Origin: Nitrospirota bacterium
GTDB taxonomy: Bacteria > Nitrospirota > JACRHJ01
Direction of reading: 5' to 3'
NCBI GenBank assembly: GCA_021784575.1
Contig: JAJYHX010000009.1
Location: 1-64,000 of the forward strand
Length of the DNA stretch: 64,000 nt
Within the stretch, counting starts at the first letter, position 1, and each line of letters opens with the position of its first letter. Under the pieces are notes generated by a model. The model worked only from the letters and a program-made list of their open reading frames with translations, made no database searches and had not been told where the DNA came from. Of this stretch, positions 14,998-22,177 are shown in pieces. The position numbers and the translations under genes are program-made.

Positions 14998-16062
14998 CTC
15001 TCTCATCGCCTTCACGAACCTCTCGTTCTCCGGCATCAGTCCTATCGTCACCCGTATCTGCGTCGGGCCCATCGGGCGGACGATGACGCCCTTCCGGAGG
15101 AGCGCGTCGTAGAGTTTCCGTGCGACCTTGTGCAAATCCATCCAGATGAAATTAGCCTGCGTCGGGAGGTAATCCACGCCCATCTTCGTCAGTTCCGCGT
15201 AGAGGTATTTCTTGCCTTCCTCGTTTACCTCCACCGACCGGCGCACGTGCTCGTCGTCCGAGAGCGCGGCCATCGCCGCGGCCTGGGCAATGGAATTCGT
15301 ATTGAACGGAGCGCGCACACGGTTCATAAAGTCCACCAGCCGCGCCGGAGCAAAACCGTAGCCGATACGAAGCCCAGCCAAGCCGTAAACCTTCGAAAAC
15401 GTCCGAAGGATTATGATGTTCCTGCCGTCCCTCAAATATTTGAACGTGTCCGGATATTCCGGATTCGTAACATACTCGAAATACGCCTCGTCCACGACGA
15501 CAATCGCGTCCTCCGGCACACGCGCCATGAACGCGCCTATCTCTGCTTGTGTATTTATCGTGCCGGTCGGGTTGTTCGGATTTGCGATGAAGATAATCTT
15601 CGTCCGCTCGTTTATCGCGTCCGCCATCGCCGCGAGGTCGTGCTTCCCGTCCTTAAGCGGCACGGAGATTCCCTTCCGTCCCGCCGCCTGCACGGACATC
15701 TTGTAAACGACGAAAGACGGCTCGGCATATACAGCCTCCTCGCCCTCCAGAAGGAACGTGCGGACGATTATGTCCAATAGCTCGTTCGAGCCGTTCCCAA
15801 GGATAATCTCCGGCGGCGAGCAGCCGAATTTTTCGCTTATCGCATCCTTCAGGTAATGCGCCGCGCCGTCGGGGTAGCGGTTCAGACCCTTTATGCAGTC
15901 CGCGATTGCCGCGATGCCCTTCGGAGACGGTCCGATTGGGTTTTCGTTGCTGGCGAGTTTTATGGAGCCGCTGATGCCCAGTTCGCGCTCAAGCTCCTCG
16001 ACAGGCTTTCCCGGCGCGTAAGGGGTAATGGATTCAATTTTTTTGGAGGTAAGTCGTTTCAA
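14989..16062 (-). CDS. hisC: HisC-family aminotransferase (histidinol-phosphate / aromatic)
   Basis: This PLP fold-type I aminotransferase has 357 residues. The PLP lysine is in RTFSKVYGLAGLRIGYG (~residue 223), and the NPNNPTGT and DEAYFEY segments are family hallmarks. By sequence it is HisC. Its place between pheA and aroF suggests it also, or mainly, converts phenylpyruvate and 4-hydroxyphenylpyruvate to Phe and Tyr, a known broad specificity of HisC enzymes. The start is a TTG at 16062; upstream lies a CCTCTCCC repeat, and the first residues (KRLTSKKIESITPY) fit the family N-terminus. The stop codon is provided by a repeat. Confidence 0.93.
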   Translation of the reverse strand: MKRLTSKKIESITPYAPGKPVEELERELGISGSIKLASNENPIGPSPKGIAAIADCIKGLNRYPDGAAHYLKDAISEKFGCSPPEIILGNGSNELLDIIVRTFLLEGEEAVYAEPSFVVYKMSVQAAGRKGISVPLKDGKHDLAAMADAINERTKIIFIANPNNPTGTINTQAEIGAFMARVPEDAIVVVDEAYFEYVTNPEYPDTFKYLRDGRNIIILRTFSKVYGLAGLRIGYGFAPARLVDFMNRVRAPFNTNSIAQAAAMAALSDDEHVRRSVEVNEEGKKYLYAELTKMGVDYLPTQANFIWMDLHKVARKLYDALLRKGVIVRPMGPTQIRVTIGLMPENERFVKAMREVS

Positions 16063-16084
16063 TTCATCCGCTCGCTATTCTGAA

Positions 16085-16186
16085 TGAACCCTCTCCCCCG
16101 GCCCCTCTCCCATGAAAGGGCGAGGGGTGAATGTTGATTGATCCCTCTCCCTTGATGGGAGATGGTTGGGAGAGGGTGAAAAAACA
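16085..16186. repeat. CCTCTCCC-type repeat between pheA and hisC
   Basis: The spacer holds three CCCTCTCCC or CCCCTCTCCC blocks paired with GGGCGAGGGG and GGGAGAGGG, forming two adjacent hairpins. It occupies almost the whole gap and is the clearest full-length copy of the family in the window. Confidence 0.75.
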
Positions 16187-16188
16187 TT

Positions 16189-17265
16189 CTATTTCCCCGT
16201 CCGCGCCGAGGGATATGCCCCCAGCACTTTTATGAGCAGGCAGTTCTTCCCAAGCTCCGACACCGCTTCTTTTACCTTCCTGTCGGCAATGTGGCCCTCT
16301 ATGTCCACAAAGAAGTGATATTCCCACGCCTTCTTGCGGGACGGCCTTGACTCTATCTTCGTCAGGCTTATGCCCCTCTCGGCGAATGGCTTTAACATGT
16401 CGTATAGAGCGCCGGGCCGGTCCTTCACGGAGAACATGATAGATGTCTTGTCGCTCCCCGTTCGCGCCGGATATTTCCTGGATATTATCAGGAAGCGCGT
16501 AAAGTTGTTGACAAAGTCCTCGATGCGCTCGCGCAGAATCTTAAGACCGTACATTTCCGCGGCGAGACGGCTCCCGATGGCGGCGATGGACGGGTCTTCC
16601 GCAGCCATTTCCGCGGCCCTTGTCGTCGAAGAAGTCTCGACAAGGGATATCCCGCGCAGATTCTTCTCAAGCCAGTTCCTGCACTGCGCAAGCGGCTGCG
16701 GGTGAGAGTATATCTTCATCACGTCCGAGAGCCTGCCCGTAAGATTCATCAGGTAGTGCGAGACCTCAAGCATTATCTCGCCGGATATGTTGAGCTCCGA
16801 GTCCATGAACATGTCGAGCGTATGGCTGACGACACCCTCGGTGGAATTCTCTATCGGCACAACGCCGTATTCCGCCAGGCCGCGTTCCACTTCCGCGAAA
16901 ACCTCGCTTATACTGTTTACCGGGACGTATTGCGCGGAATAGCCGAAATGCTGCAGGCAGGCAAGGTGAGAAAACGTCGCCTTGGGGCCAAGGTATGCTA
17001 TCTTTGCCGGCGCCTCAAGCGAGAGCGACGCGGAGAAAATCTCCTTTAAAACGGCCCGAAGGGATTCGTTTGGGAAAGGGCCTTCGTTGTTACTGGCGAG
17101 GCGCTCAATGATTCGCTTTTCTCTGTCCGGGACATGGAACTGGGAATTCTCTTTTTTCTTTATCCTGCCAATCTCCATGACCAGCTTCGCGCGCCTGTTC
17201 AGAAGCGCCAGGAGCCTGTCATCCAGCTCGTCGATCTTTTTCCTTACATCCTCGATTTTGGGCAT
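16189..17265 (-). CDS. pheA: Bifunctional chorismate mutase / prephenate dehydratase (P-protein)
   Basis: This 358-residue protein makes phenylpyruvate from chorismate. An AroQ-type chorismate mutase occupies ~1-85 (KIDELDDRLLALLNRRAKLV). Prephenate dehydratase spans ~90-270, with YLGPKATFSH, ENSTEGVVSHTLDM and the SSTTRAAEMA segment. A C-terminal ACT domain (~280-350) with GALYDML and ESRP is the known phenylalanine-binding regulatory site. The frame is open to 17313, but that region contains the -10 box, so ATG 17265 is the start. It is first in the aromatic operon and directly downstream of a strong promoter, giving a ~33-nt leader. Confidence 0.97.
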   Translation of the reverse strand: MPKIEDVRKKIDELDDRLLALLNRRAKLVMEIGRIKKKENSQFHVPDREKRIIERLASNNEGPFPNESLRAVLKEIFSASLSLEAPAKIAYLGPKATFSHLACLQHFGYSAQYVPVNSISEVFAEVERGLAEYGVVPIENSTEGVVSHTLDMFMDSELNISGEIMLEVSHYLMNLTGRLSDVMKIYSHPQPLAQCRNWLEKNLRGISLVETSSTTRAAEMAAEDPSIAAIGSRLAAEMYGLKILRERIEDFVNNFTRFLIISRKYPARTGSDKTSIMFSVKDRPGALYDMLKPFAERGISLTKIESRPSRKKAWEYHFFVDIEGHIADRKVKEAVSELGKNCLLIKVLGAYPSARTGK

Positions 17266-17304
17266 CAGGCTAAAGACCCGTCCTTTTCCTTTAAAGTAAA
17301 AGAA

Positions 17305-17333
17305 GTTATACAATAATCAGGCGGGATTTGCAA
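17305..17333 (-). promoter_or_regulatory. Promoter of the aromatic amino acid supraoperon
   Basis: TTGCAA (17333-17328) and TATAAC (17310-17305) are 17 bp apart. The predicted start near 17298 lies 33 nt before pheA. The leader is too short for a trp-type attenuator or T-box, and none is visible. Confidence 0.75.
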
Positions 17334-17561
17334 GGAAATTGCTACCCTGAAAGAGGATATGATAGAAAAGATTATTGAGGCTGTTTCTTCTTTTGTAACC
17401 AGATGCTGCCCCCCGGGTTCTTAAGGCAGAACGGCATCCGGGATTTGAATTTTCCGAATTGCCTATTCTGAGAATTATTGAGTAGTTTTGAGACATTTGC
17501 TGCTCAGGCGCGACATCTTTATGCCCCGGCGGCGAAAGGACGCACAGTAAAAATATTTGTT
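17334..17561. other. Non-coding spacer between ribE and pheA
   Basis: No gene is convincing here. A 21-codon frame on the plus strand (17359-17424, starting MIEKIIEAV) has an AGAGGA close to its ATG but no homology I recognise and no terminator, so I do not call it. I see no terminator for ribE on the minus strand either. Confidence 0.5.
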
Positions 17562-18218
17562 CTACATGAACCCGTGGCGTGAGAGGAATTCCTTGTCCAT
17601 ACCCCCGGCTGCGGCGCGGCCTCCCAAAAGTCTTTCGACGAACTTCGCCAGCATGTCCGTTTCGAGGTTCACGGTGTCGCCGGGCTTTTTGAAACCCAGG
17701 GTGGTTATCGACGCTGTATGCGGGATGATGGAGACGCGGAAACTGCCGCCGCCGGTCGAGCGGCTGTCGTAATCCACAACCGTCAGGCTTATCCCGTCTA
17801 TGGCTATCGAGCCTTTGCTTATAACGTAGCGGAGTATCTCTGCCGGGGCGTCGATGGTGAATACCGTTGCGATGTCCTCGCGCACCGCGGATTTTATAAT
17901 ACCCGTTGCGTCCACGTGTCCGGCGACGAGGTGTCCGCCGAGTCTGTCGCCAAGGCGCATCGCGCGTTCGAGGTTCACCCTGTCGCCCGCCTTGAGCCCG
18001 CCGAGGTTGGATTTCTTCAGCGTCTCGGCCATGACCTCGGCAGTAAAGCCGGAAGCGTCGAAAGCTGTCACGGTTAAGCAGACTCCGTTTACCGCCACGC
18101 TGTCGCCCTGGTTCAGGCCATCCGTAACCTTCTCCGCGCCGATTTTAAGCGTAGCGGACTTGCGGCCTTTTTCGACGGATTTGACCGTCCCAAGCTCTTC
18201 TATTATGCCCGTGAACAT
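17562..18218 (-). CDS. ribE: Riboflavin synthase, alpha subunit
   Basis: The enzyme dismutates two 6,7-dimethyl-8-ribityllumazine molecules to riboflavin. Two lumazine-binding barrels are evident. The first starts MFTGIIEELG and contains DSVAVNGVCLTV; the second (~100-200) contains GSIAIDGISLTVV. The length of 218 is standard. Its ATG overlaps the ribD stop (TAATG), so the pair is co-translated. The lumazine synthase ribH and ribBA are in a separate operon near 36-38 kb, so riboflavin synthesis is split in this genome. No FMN riboswitch is visible upstream of either group. Confidence 0.97.
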   Translation of the reverse strand: MFTGIIEELGTVKSVEKGRKSATLKIGAEKVTDGLNQGDSVAVNGVCLTVTAFDASGFTAEVMAETLKKSNLGGLKAGDRVNLERAMRLGDRLGGHLVAGHVDATGIIKSAVREDIATVFTIDAPAEILRYVISKGSIAIDGISLTVVDYDSRSTGGGSFRVSIIPHTASITTLGFKKPGDTVNLETDMLAKFVERLLGGRAAAGGMDKEFLSRHGFM

Positions 18219-19456
18219 TACTTCTTGTGCCTCTTCTTTCGCCTGTGGCCGGCTGGCTGGCTGCGGCGCATATCGACCGGCTGCGGAGCCGGCTGACCGG
18301 CTGCGGAGTCGGCTGACCGTTGCCGGCCAATCGGCTGATTTTCTCCCGGCTTTCTCAGATAGCCTTCCACCAGCAGGTCTTCGCCGAGCCTCGTGAAGCG
18401 CATATCGAAAAGAGGTATCGCCATGTCGAGGGATTCGGGAGAGCTTCCGCCGATGGAGCCCCTGGCATCGTCTCCGCCGAGGATTTTCGGGGCGATAAAG
18501 AACGCGGCCTTGTCTACGACCCCCGAGCGGAGCGCCTCTGCGTTCACACGGGAGCCGCCCTCGATGAGGACGTTTATAAGCCCCATCTTCCCTATCTCTT
18601 CCATCAGGAGCGGGAGCTTGATCACGTCCCCCTCCATAATCAGTATCTCCGCGCCTTTCTTCTTGATTTCTTTTATCTTCGCGGTCGGGGCGGCGAGTGT
18701 CGTGACGATATGCGTCTTCGCATTAGACTGGACGTTCAAGACTTTCGCGTCGAGCGGGATACGAAGCGTGCTGTCGAGGATTATTCTTTCAGGGTCCCGC
18801 GCGTTATCGGCGTCCTCTATGCGGGTTGTAAGGCTTGGGTCGTCCCGGAGCACCGTTCCGATGCCGACGATGATCGCGTCGGCGAAATTGCGGAGCATGT
18901 GCCCGTGTTTCCTGGCCTCCGGGCCGGTAATCCATTTCGATTCGCCGGTGGAGGTTGCAATCTTTCCATCGAGCGTCTGGGCAACCTTCAGCGTGACAAA
19001 CGGCATCCTGGCGGTGATGAACTTCGTAAATACCTTGTTCAGTCTCTCGCAGCGCTCCTGGAGAACGCCGACATCCACCTGAACCCCGGCCTCGCGCAGC
19101 GTTTCTATACCCTTCCCTGAGACCTTCGGATTCGGGTCCTGCATGCCGACAACGACGCGCCGGATGCCGCTTTTGAGGATGGCGTCCGTGCAGGGCGGGG
19201 TAAGCTTGTCCCTGTGGCAGCAGGGCTCAAGGTTAACATAGAGCGTGCCGCCTTCGGCGCTTGCGCCGGCCTTCGCAAGGGCGGCAGCCTCGCCATGAGG
19301 AGTGCCGGCCTTTTTGTGCCAGCCCTTCCCGACGATATTCCCTTCTTTTACAATCACCGCGCCGACCATCGGGTTCGGGCTTGTCCTGCCCTGCCCCATC
19401 GCCGCCAGGTCGAGTGCGATGCTCATGTAGTTTTCGTCCGTCTTTTTATCGGACAT
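18218..19456 (-). CDS. ribD: Bifunctional pyrimidine deaminase / reductase RibD with a repeat-encoded tail
   Basis: RibD carries out the second and third riboflavin steps. The zinc deaminase domain (1-~145) has HGEAAAL and PCCHRDKLTPPC, and the NADPH-dependent reductase (~147-370) follows, with VALTLDGK-like and EGGSRVNAEAL segments. Typical RibD proteins end near residue 370. This one has ~40 more, rich in Gln, Pro, Ala and Arg and ending in a basic RRKKRHKK tail. The DNA for that tail contains repeated GCCGGTCAGCCGGCTCCGCA-like units related to the CCGGTYRACCGG family, so the extension is probably repeat-derived. It follows ppdK by one base and overlaps ribE by one. Confidence 0.95.
   Translation of the reverse strand: MSDKKTDENYMSIALDLAAMGQGRTSPNPMVGAVIVKEGNIVGKGWHKKAGTPHGEAAALAKAGASAEGGTLYVNLEPCCHRDKLTPPCTDAILKSGIRRVVVGMQDPNPKVSGKGIETLREAGVQVDVGVLQERCERLNKVFTKFITARMPFVTLKVAQTLDGKIATSTGESKWITGPEARKHGHMLRNFADAIIVGIGTVLRDDPSLTTRIEDADNARDPERIILDSTLRIPLDAKVLNVQSNAKTHIVTTLAAPTAKIKEIKKKGAEILIMEGDVIKLPLLMEEIGKMGLINVLIEGGSRVNAEALRSGVVDKAAFFIAPKILGGDDARGSIGGSSPESLDMAIPLFDMRFTRLGEDLLVEGYLRKPGENQPIGRQRSADSAAGQPAPQPVDMRRSQPAGHRRKKRHKK
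18240..18335. repeat. Degenerate CCGG-rich tandem repeat at the ribD 3' end
   Basis: Units of the form GCCGGCTGACCGGCTGCGGAG recur two to three times, with GACCGGCTGCGGAGC at the centre. They encode the Gln/Pro-rich tail of RibD and resemble the CCGGTYRACCGG elements elsewhere. Confidence 0.55.
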
Positions 19457-19457
19457 A

Positions 19458-22139
19458 CTATTTCGTTACCGACGACGCCGTCCTGCCCGCTTCTTTTATG
19501 GCGGCGTGGGCTGCGGCCATGCGGGCTATGGGCACGCGGTACGGAGAGCAACTGACGTAGTTCAGGCCCGTGCGATGGCAGAACTCCACAGATGCCGGGT
19601 CTCCACCGTGCTCGCCGCAGATGCCGACCTTAAGCCCGGCCCTTGACGCGCGGCCTTTCGCAACACCCATTTTCACGAGCTGACCGACGCCGTCCTGGTC
19701 GAGCGTGACGAACGGGTCTTTCTCGAGTATGCCGCTCTCGAGGTATCTCGTTATAAACTTTCCGGCGTCGTCGCGCGAGAATCCGAATGTCGTCTGAGTG
19801 AGGTCGTTCGTGCCGAAGGAGAAGAACTCGGCCTCTTTTGCAATCTCGTCCGCCGTGAGCGCGGCCCTCGGAAGCTCTATCATAGTGCCGACCATATACT
19901 GTATCTTTACCTTCTGCTCCTTCATGACCGTCTTCGCCATCTCGACGATGAGTTTCTTCTGGTTGACAAACTCTGCAATCGTCCCGACAAGCGGCACCAT
20001 GACCTCCGGGATGACCTTTATCTTCTTCTTCGCAAGCGCCGCCGCAGCCTCGAATATAGCCCTGGCCTGCATCCTTGTAATTTCCGGATAGACTATTCCC
20101 AGGCGGCATCCCCTGTGGCCGAGCATCGGGTTGAACTCGTGCAGGTCTTCCACGCGCGCAAGGAGCTTCGCCGCCTTTTTATATTTCGGCGTGTTCTCCT
20201 TATTCTGGGCTTTCATAACGGCGACCTCGCACATAAGCTCCTCCCGCTTCGGCAGGAACTCGTGGAGCGGCGGGTCCAGAAGCCTTATGGTTACCGGCCT
20301 TCCCTTCATCTCCTGGAAAAGCCCGAGGAAGTCCGCCCTCTGCATCGGCAGGAGCTGGGCGAGCGCCTTCTCGCGGTCGGCCTCGTTGTCGGCGAGTATC
20401 ATCGCCTGGACGTGCGGGAGCCTGTCCTCGGCAAAGAACATGTGCTCCGTCCTGCAAAGCCCGATGCCCTCCGCGCCAAACTGCACGGCCACCTTCGCGT
20501 CCCTCGGGATGTCGGCGTTCGCGCGCACCTTGAGCGTCCTCGCCTTGTCCACCCAGCCCATGAGAATGCCGAAGTCTCCGCTCACGGACGGCTCTATCGT
20601 CGGCATCCTGCCGAGCATTACCTCGCCCGTAGAGCCGTCTATCGTAATCCACTCGCCTTCCTTTATGGTAACGGAACCGGCGGTAAACCTGCCGGCCTTC
20701 TCGTCGACGCGTATGGCCTCGCAGCCCGCGACGCACGGCGTTCCCATGCCCCTGGCCACGACCGCCGCATGGCTTGTCATGCCGCCCCTGGCTGTGAGTA
20801 TCCCGACGGCGGCGTCCATGCCGTGTATGTCGTCCGGGTTCGTCTCCGTCCTGACGAGTATCACCTTCTCCTTCTTGCCCATCTCCACTGCGTCGTCCGC
20901 CGTAAACACGGCCTTCCCGACAGCCGCGCCGGGAGAAGCGTTCAGGCCCTTGGCGATTACGCTCTTCTTCGCCTTCGGGTCGATTATCGGATGCAGGAGT
21001 TGGTCGAGTTGGGATGGCTCCACTCGGAGTATCGCCTCCTCCTTCGTGATGAGCTTCTCCTTTACCATGTCAACTGCAATCTTGACGGCGGCTTGTGCGG
21101 TGCGCTTGCCCGTGCGGGTCTGGAGCATGTAGAGCGTGCCGCTCTCGATTGTGAACTCGAAGTCCTGCACGTCCCTGTAATGTTGCTCAAGCCTCGTGGT
21201 AATGTCCCGAAGCTGTTTATATACCTTCGGCATTTCCTTTTGCAGGCTTGCTATCGGGTGCGGCGTGCGGATGCCCGCGACGACGTCCTCGCCCTGGGCG
21301 TTCGTAAGATATTCGCCGTAGAACTCCTTGACTCCCGTAGCCGGGTTCCTTGTGAAGCCGACGCCCGTCGCAGACGTATCGCCCATATTCCCGAATACCA
21401 TCGCCTGGACGTTCACCGCCGTGCCGAGGTTCGCCGGTATGTCGTTAAGCCTCCTGTAGGTTATGGCGCGGGGGTTGTTCCAGGAGCCGAACACCGCCTC
21501 CTCCGCCATCCTGAGCTGGACATGCGCGTCCTGCGGGAAGTCCTTCCCGGTTATGCTCTTGACCTTCTTCTTGAACTGCGCGACTATTTCCTTGAAGTCC
21601 TCTGCGTTCAAGTCAACGTCAAGCTTTATCCTGCGGGCGTCCTTCTTGGCCTGGAGGATGTGCTCGAACTCGTCTTTCTCGATGCCCATGACGACGTTCC
21701 CGAACATCTGGATAAACCGGCGGTAGGCGTCCCAGGAGAAGCGCTCGTTGCCCGACTTTGCTATAAGGCCCTTTATCGTGTCGTCGTTTAGGCCCAGGTT
21801 TAAGACTGTGTCCATCATGCCGGGCATGGAGAACTTCGCGCCGGAGCGCACGGAGACAAGGAGAGGACTTCCGGGGTCGCCCAGCTTTTTGCCGATTGCG
21901 GATTCCAGGGCCGCGAGGTTTCCCGCAATCTCGCTCTCCACCTCGGATGGAATCTTCTTGCCGGAGGTATAGTACAAGGCGCATACCTCGGTGGTTATGG
22001 TGAACCCGGGCGGCACCGGAATGCCCGCGTTTGTCATCTCCGCCAGGCCGGCGCCTTTACCGCCAAGCAGGTCTTTCATGTCTCCCCTGCCGTCGGCCTT
22101 CCCGTTGCCGAAGAAATAAACGTATTTTGTTGCCGCCAT
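19458..22139 (-). CDS. ppdK: Pyruvate, phosphate dikinase
   Basis: The enzyme interconverts PEP, AMP and PPi with pyruvate, ATP and Pi, allowing gluconeogenesis or PPi-driven glycolysis. The N-terminal ATP-grasp domain begins GGKGAGLAEM. The swivelling phosphohistidine domain has GGMTSHAAVVARGMGTPCV (~445-463). The C-terminal PEP/pyruvate barrel shows RTEHMF, the LGHRGCRLG region, GTNDLTQTTFGFSRDD and CGEHGGDPASV. At 893 residues it is full length. It lies between glyS and ribD with no functional link, likely just co-transcribed. An SD (GGGAGGG) precedes the ATG. Confidence 0.97.
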   Translation of the reverse strand: MAATKYVYFFGNGKADGRGDMKDLLGGKGAGLAEMTNAGIPVPPGFTITTEVCALYYTSGKKIPSEVESEIAGNLAALESAIGKKLGDPGSPLLVSVRSGAKFSMPGMMDTVLNLGLNDDTIKGLIAKSGNERFSWDAYRRFIQMFGNVVMGIEKDEFEHILQAKKDARRIKLDVDLNAEDFKEIVAQFKKKVKSITGKDFPQDAHVQLRMAEEAVFGSWNNPRAITYRRLNDIPANLGTAVNVQAMVFGNMGDTSATGVGFTRNPATGVKEFYGEYLTNAQGEDVVAGIRTPHPIASLQKEMPKVYKQLRDITTRLEQHYRDVQDFEFTIESGTLYMLQTRTGKRTAQAAVKIAVDMVKEKLITKEEAILRVEPSQLDQLLHPIIDPKAKKSVIAKGLNASPGAAVGKAVFTADDAVEMGKKEKVILVRTETNPDDIHGMDAAVGILTARGGMTSHAAVVARGMGTPCVAGCEAIRVDEKAGRFTAGSVTIKEGEWITIDGSTGEVMLGRMPTIEPSVSGDFGILMGWVDKARTLKVRANADIPRDAKVAVQFGAEGIGLCRTEHMFFAEDRLPHVQAMILADNEADREKALAQLLPMQRADFLGLFQEMKGRPVTIRLLDPPLHEFLPKREELMCEVAVMKAQNKENTPKYKKAAKLLARVEDLHEFNPMLGHRGCRLGIVYPEITRMQARAIFEAAAALAKKKIKVIPEVMVPLVGTIAEFVNQKKLIVEMAKTVMKEQKVKIQYMVGTMIELPRAALTADEIAKEAEFFSFGTNDLTQTTFGFSRDDAGKFITRYLESGILEKDPFVTLDQDGVGQLVKMGVAKGRASRAGLKVGICGEHGGDPASVEFCHRTGLNYVSCSPYRVPIARMAAAHAAIKEAGRTASSVTK

Positions 22140-22177
22140 CTCCCTGCCCTCCCGTTTTTAAAGTTTTACAGTTTTTA

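Noticed and set aside
17359-17424. A 21-codon ORF with an SD-like sequence upstream of pheA
   Set aside because: It is too short, not recognised, has no terminator or promoter of its own, and lies opposite the pheA leader direction.
20115-21791. A 558-codon open frame on the plus strand opposite ppdK
   Set aside because: It mirrors ppdK codons, has no recognisable domain and an Arg/Leu/His-rich composition typical of antisense frames in GC-rich genes.
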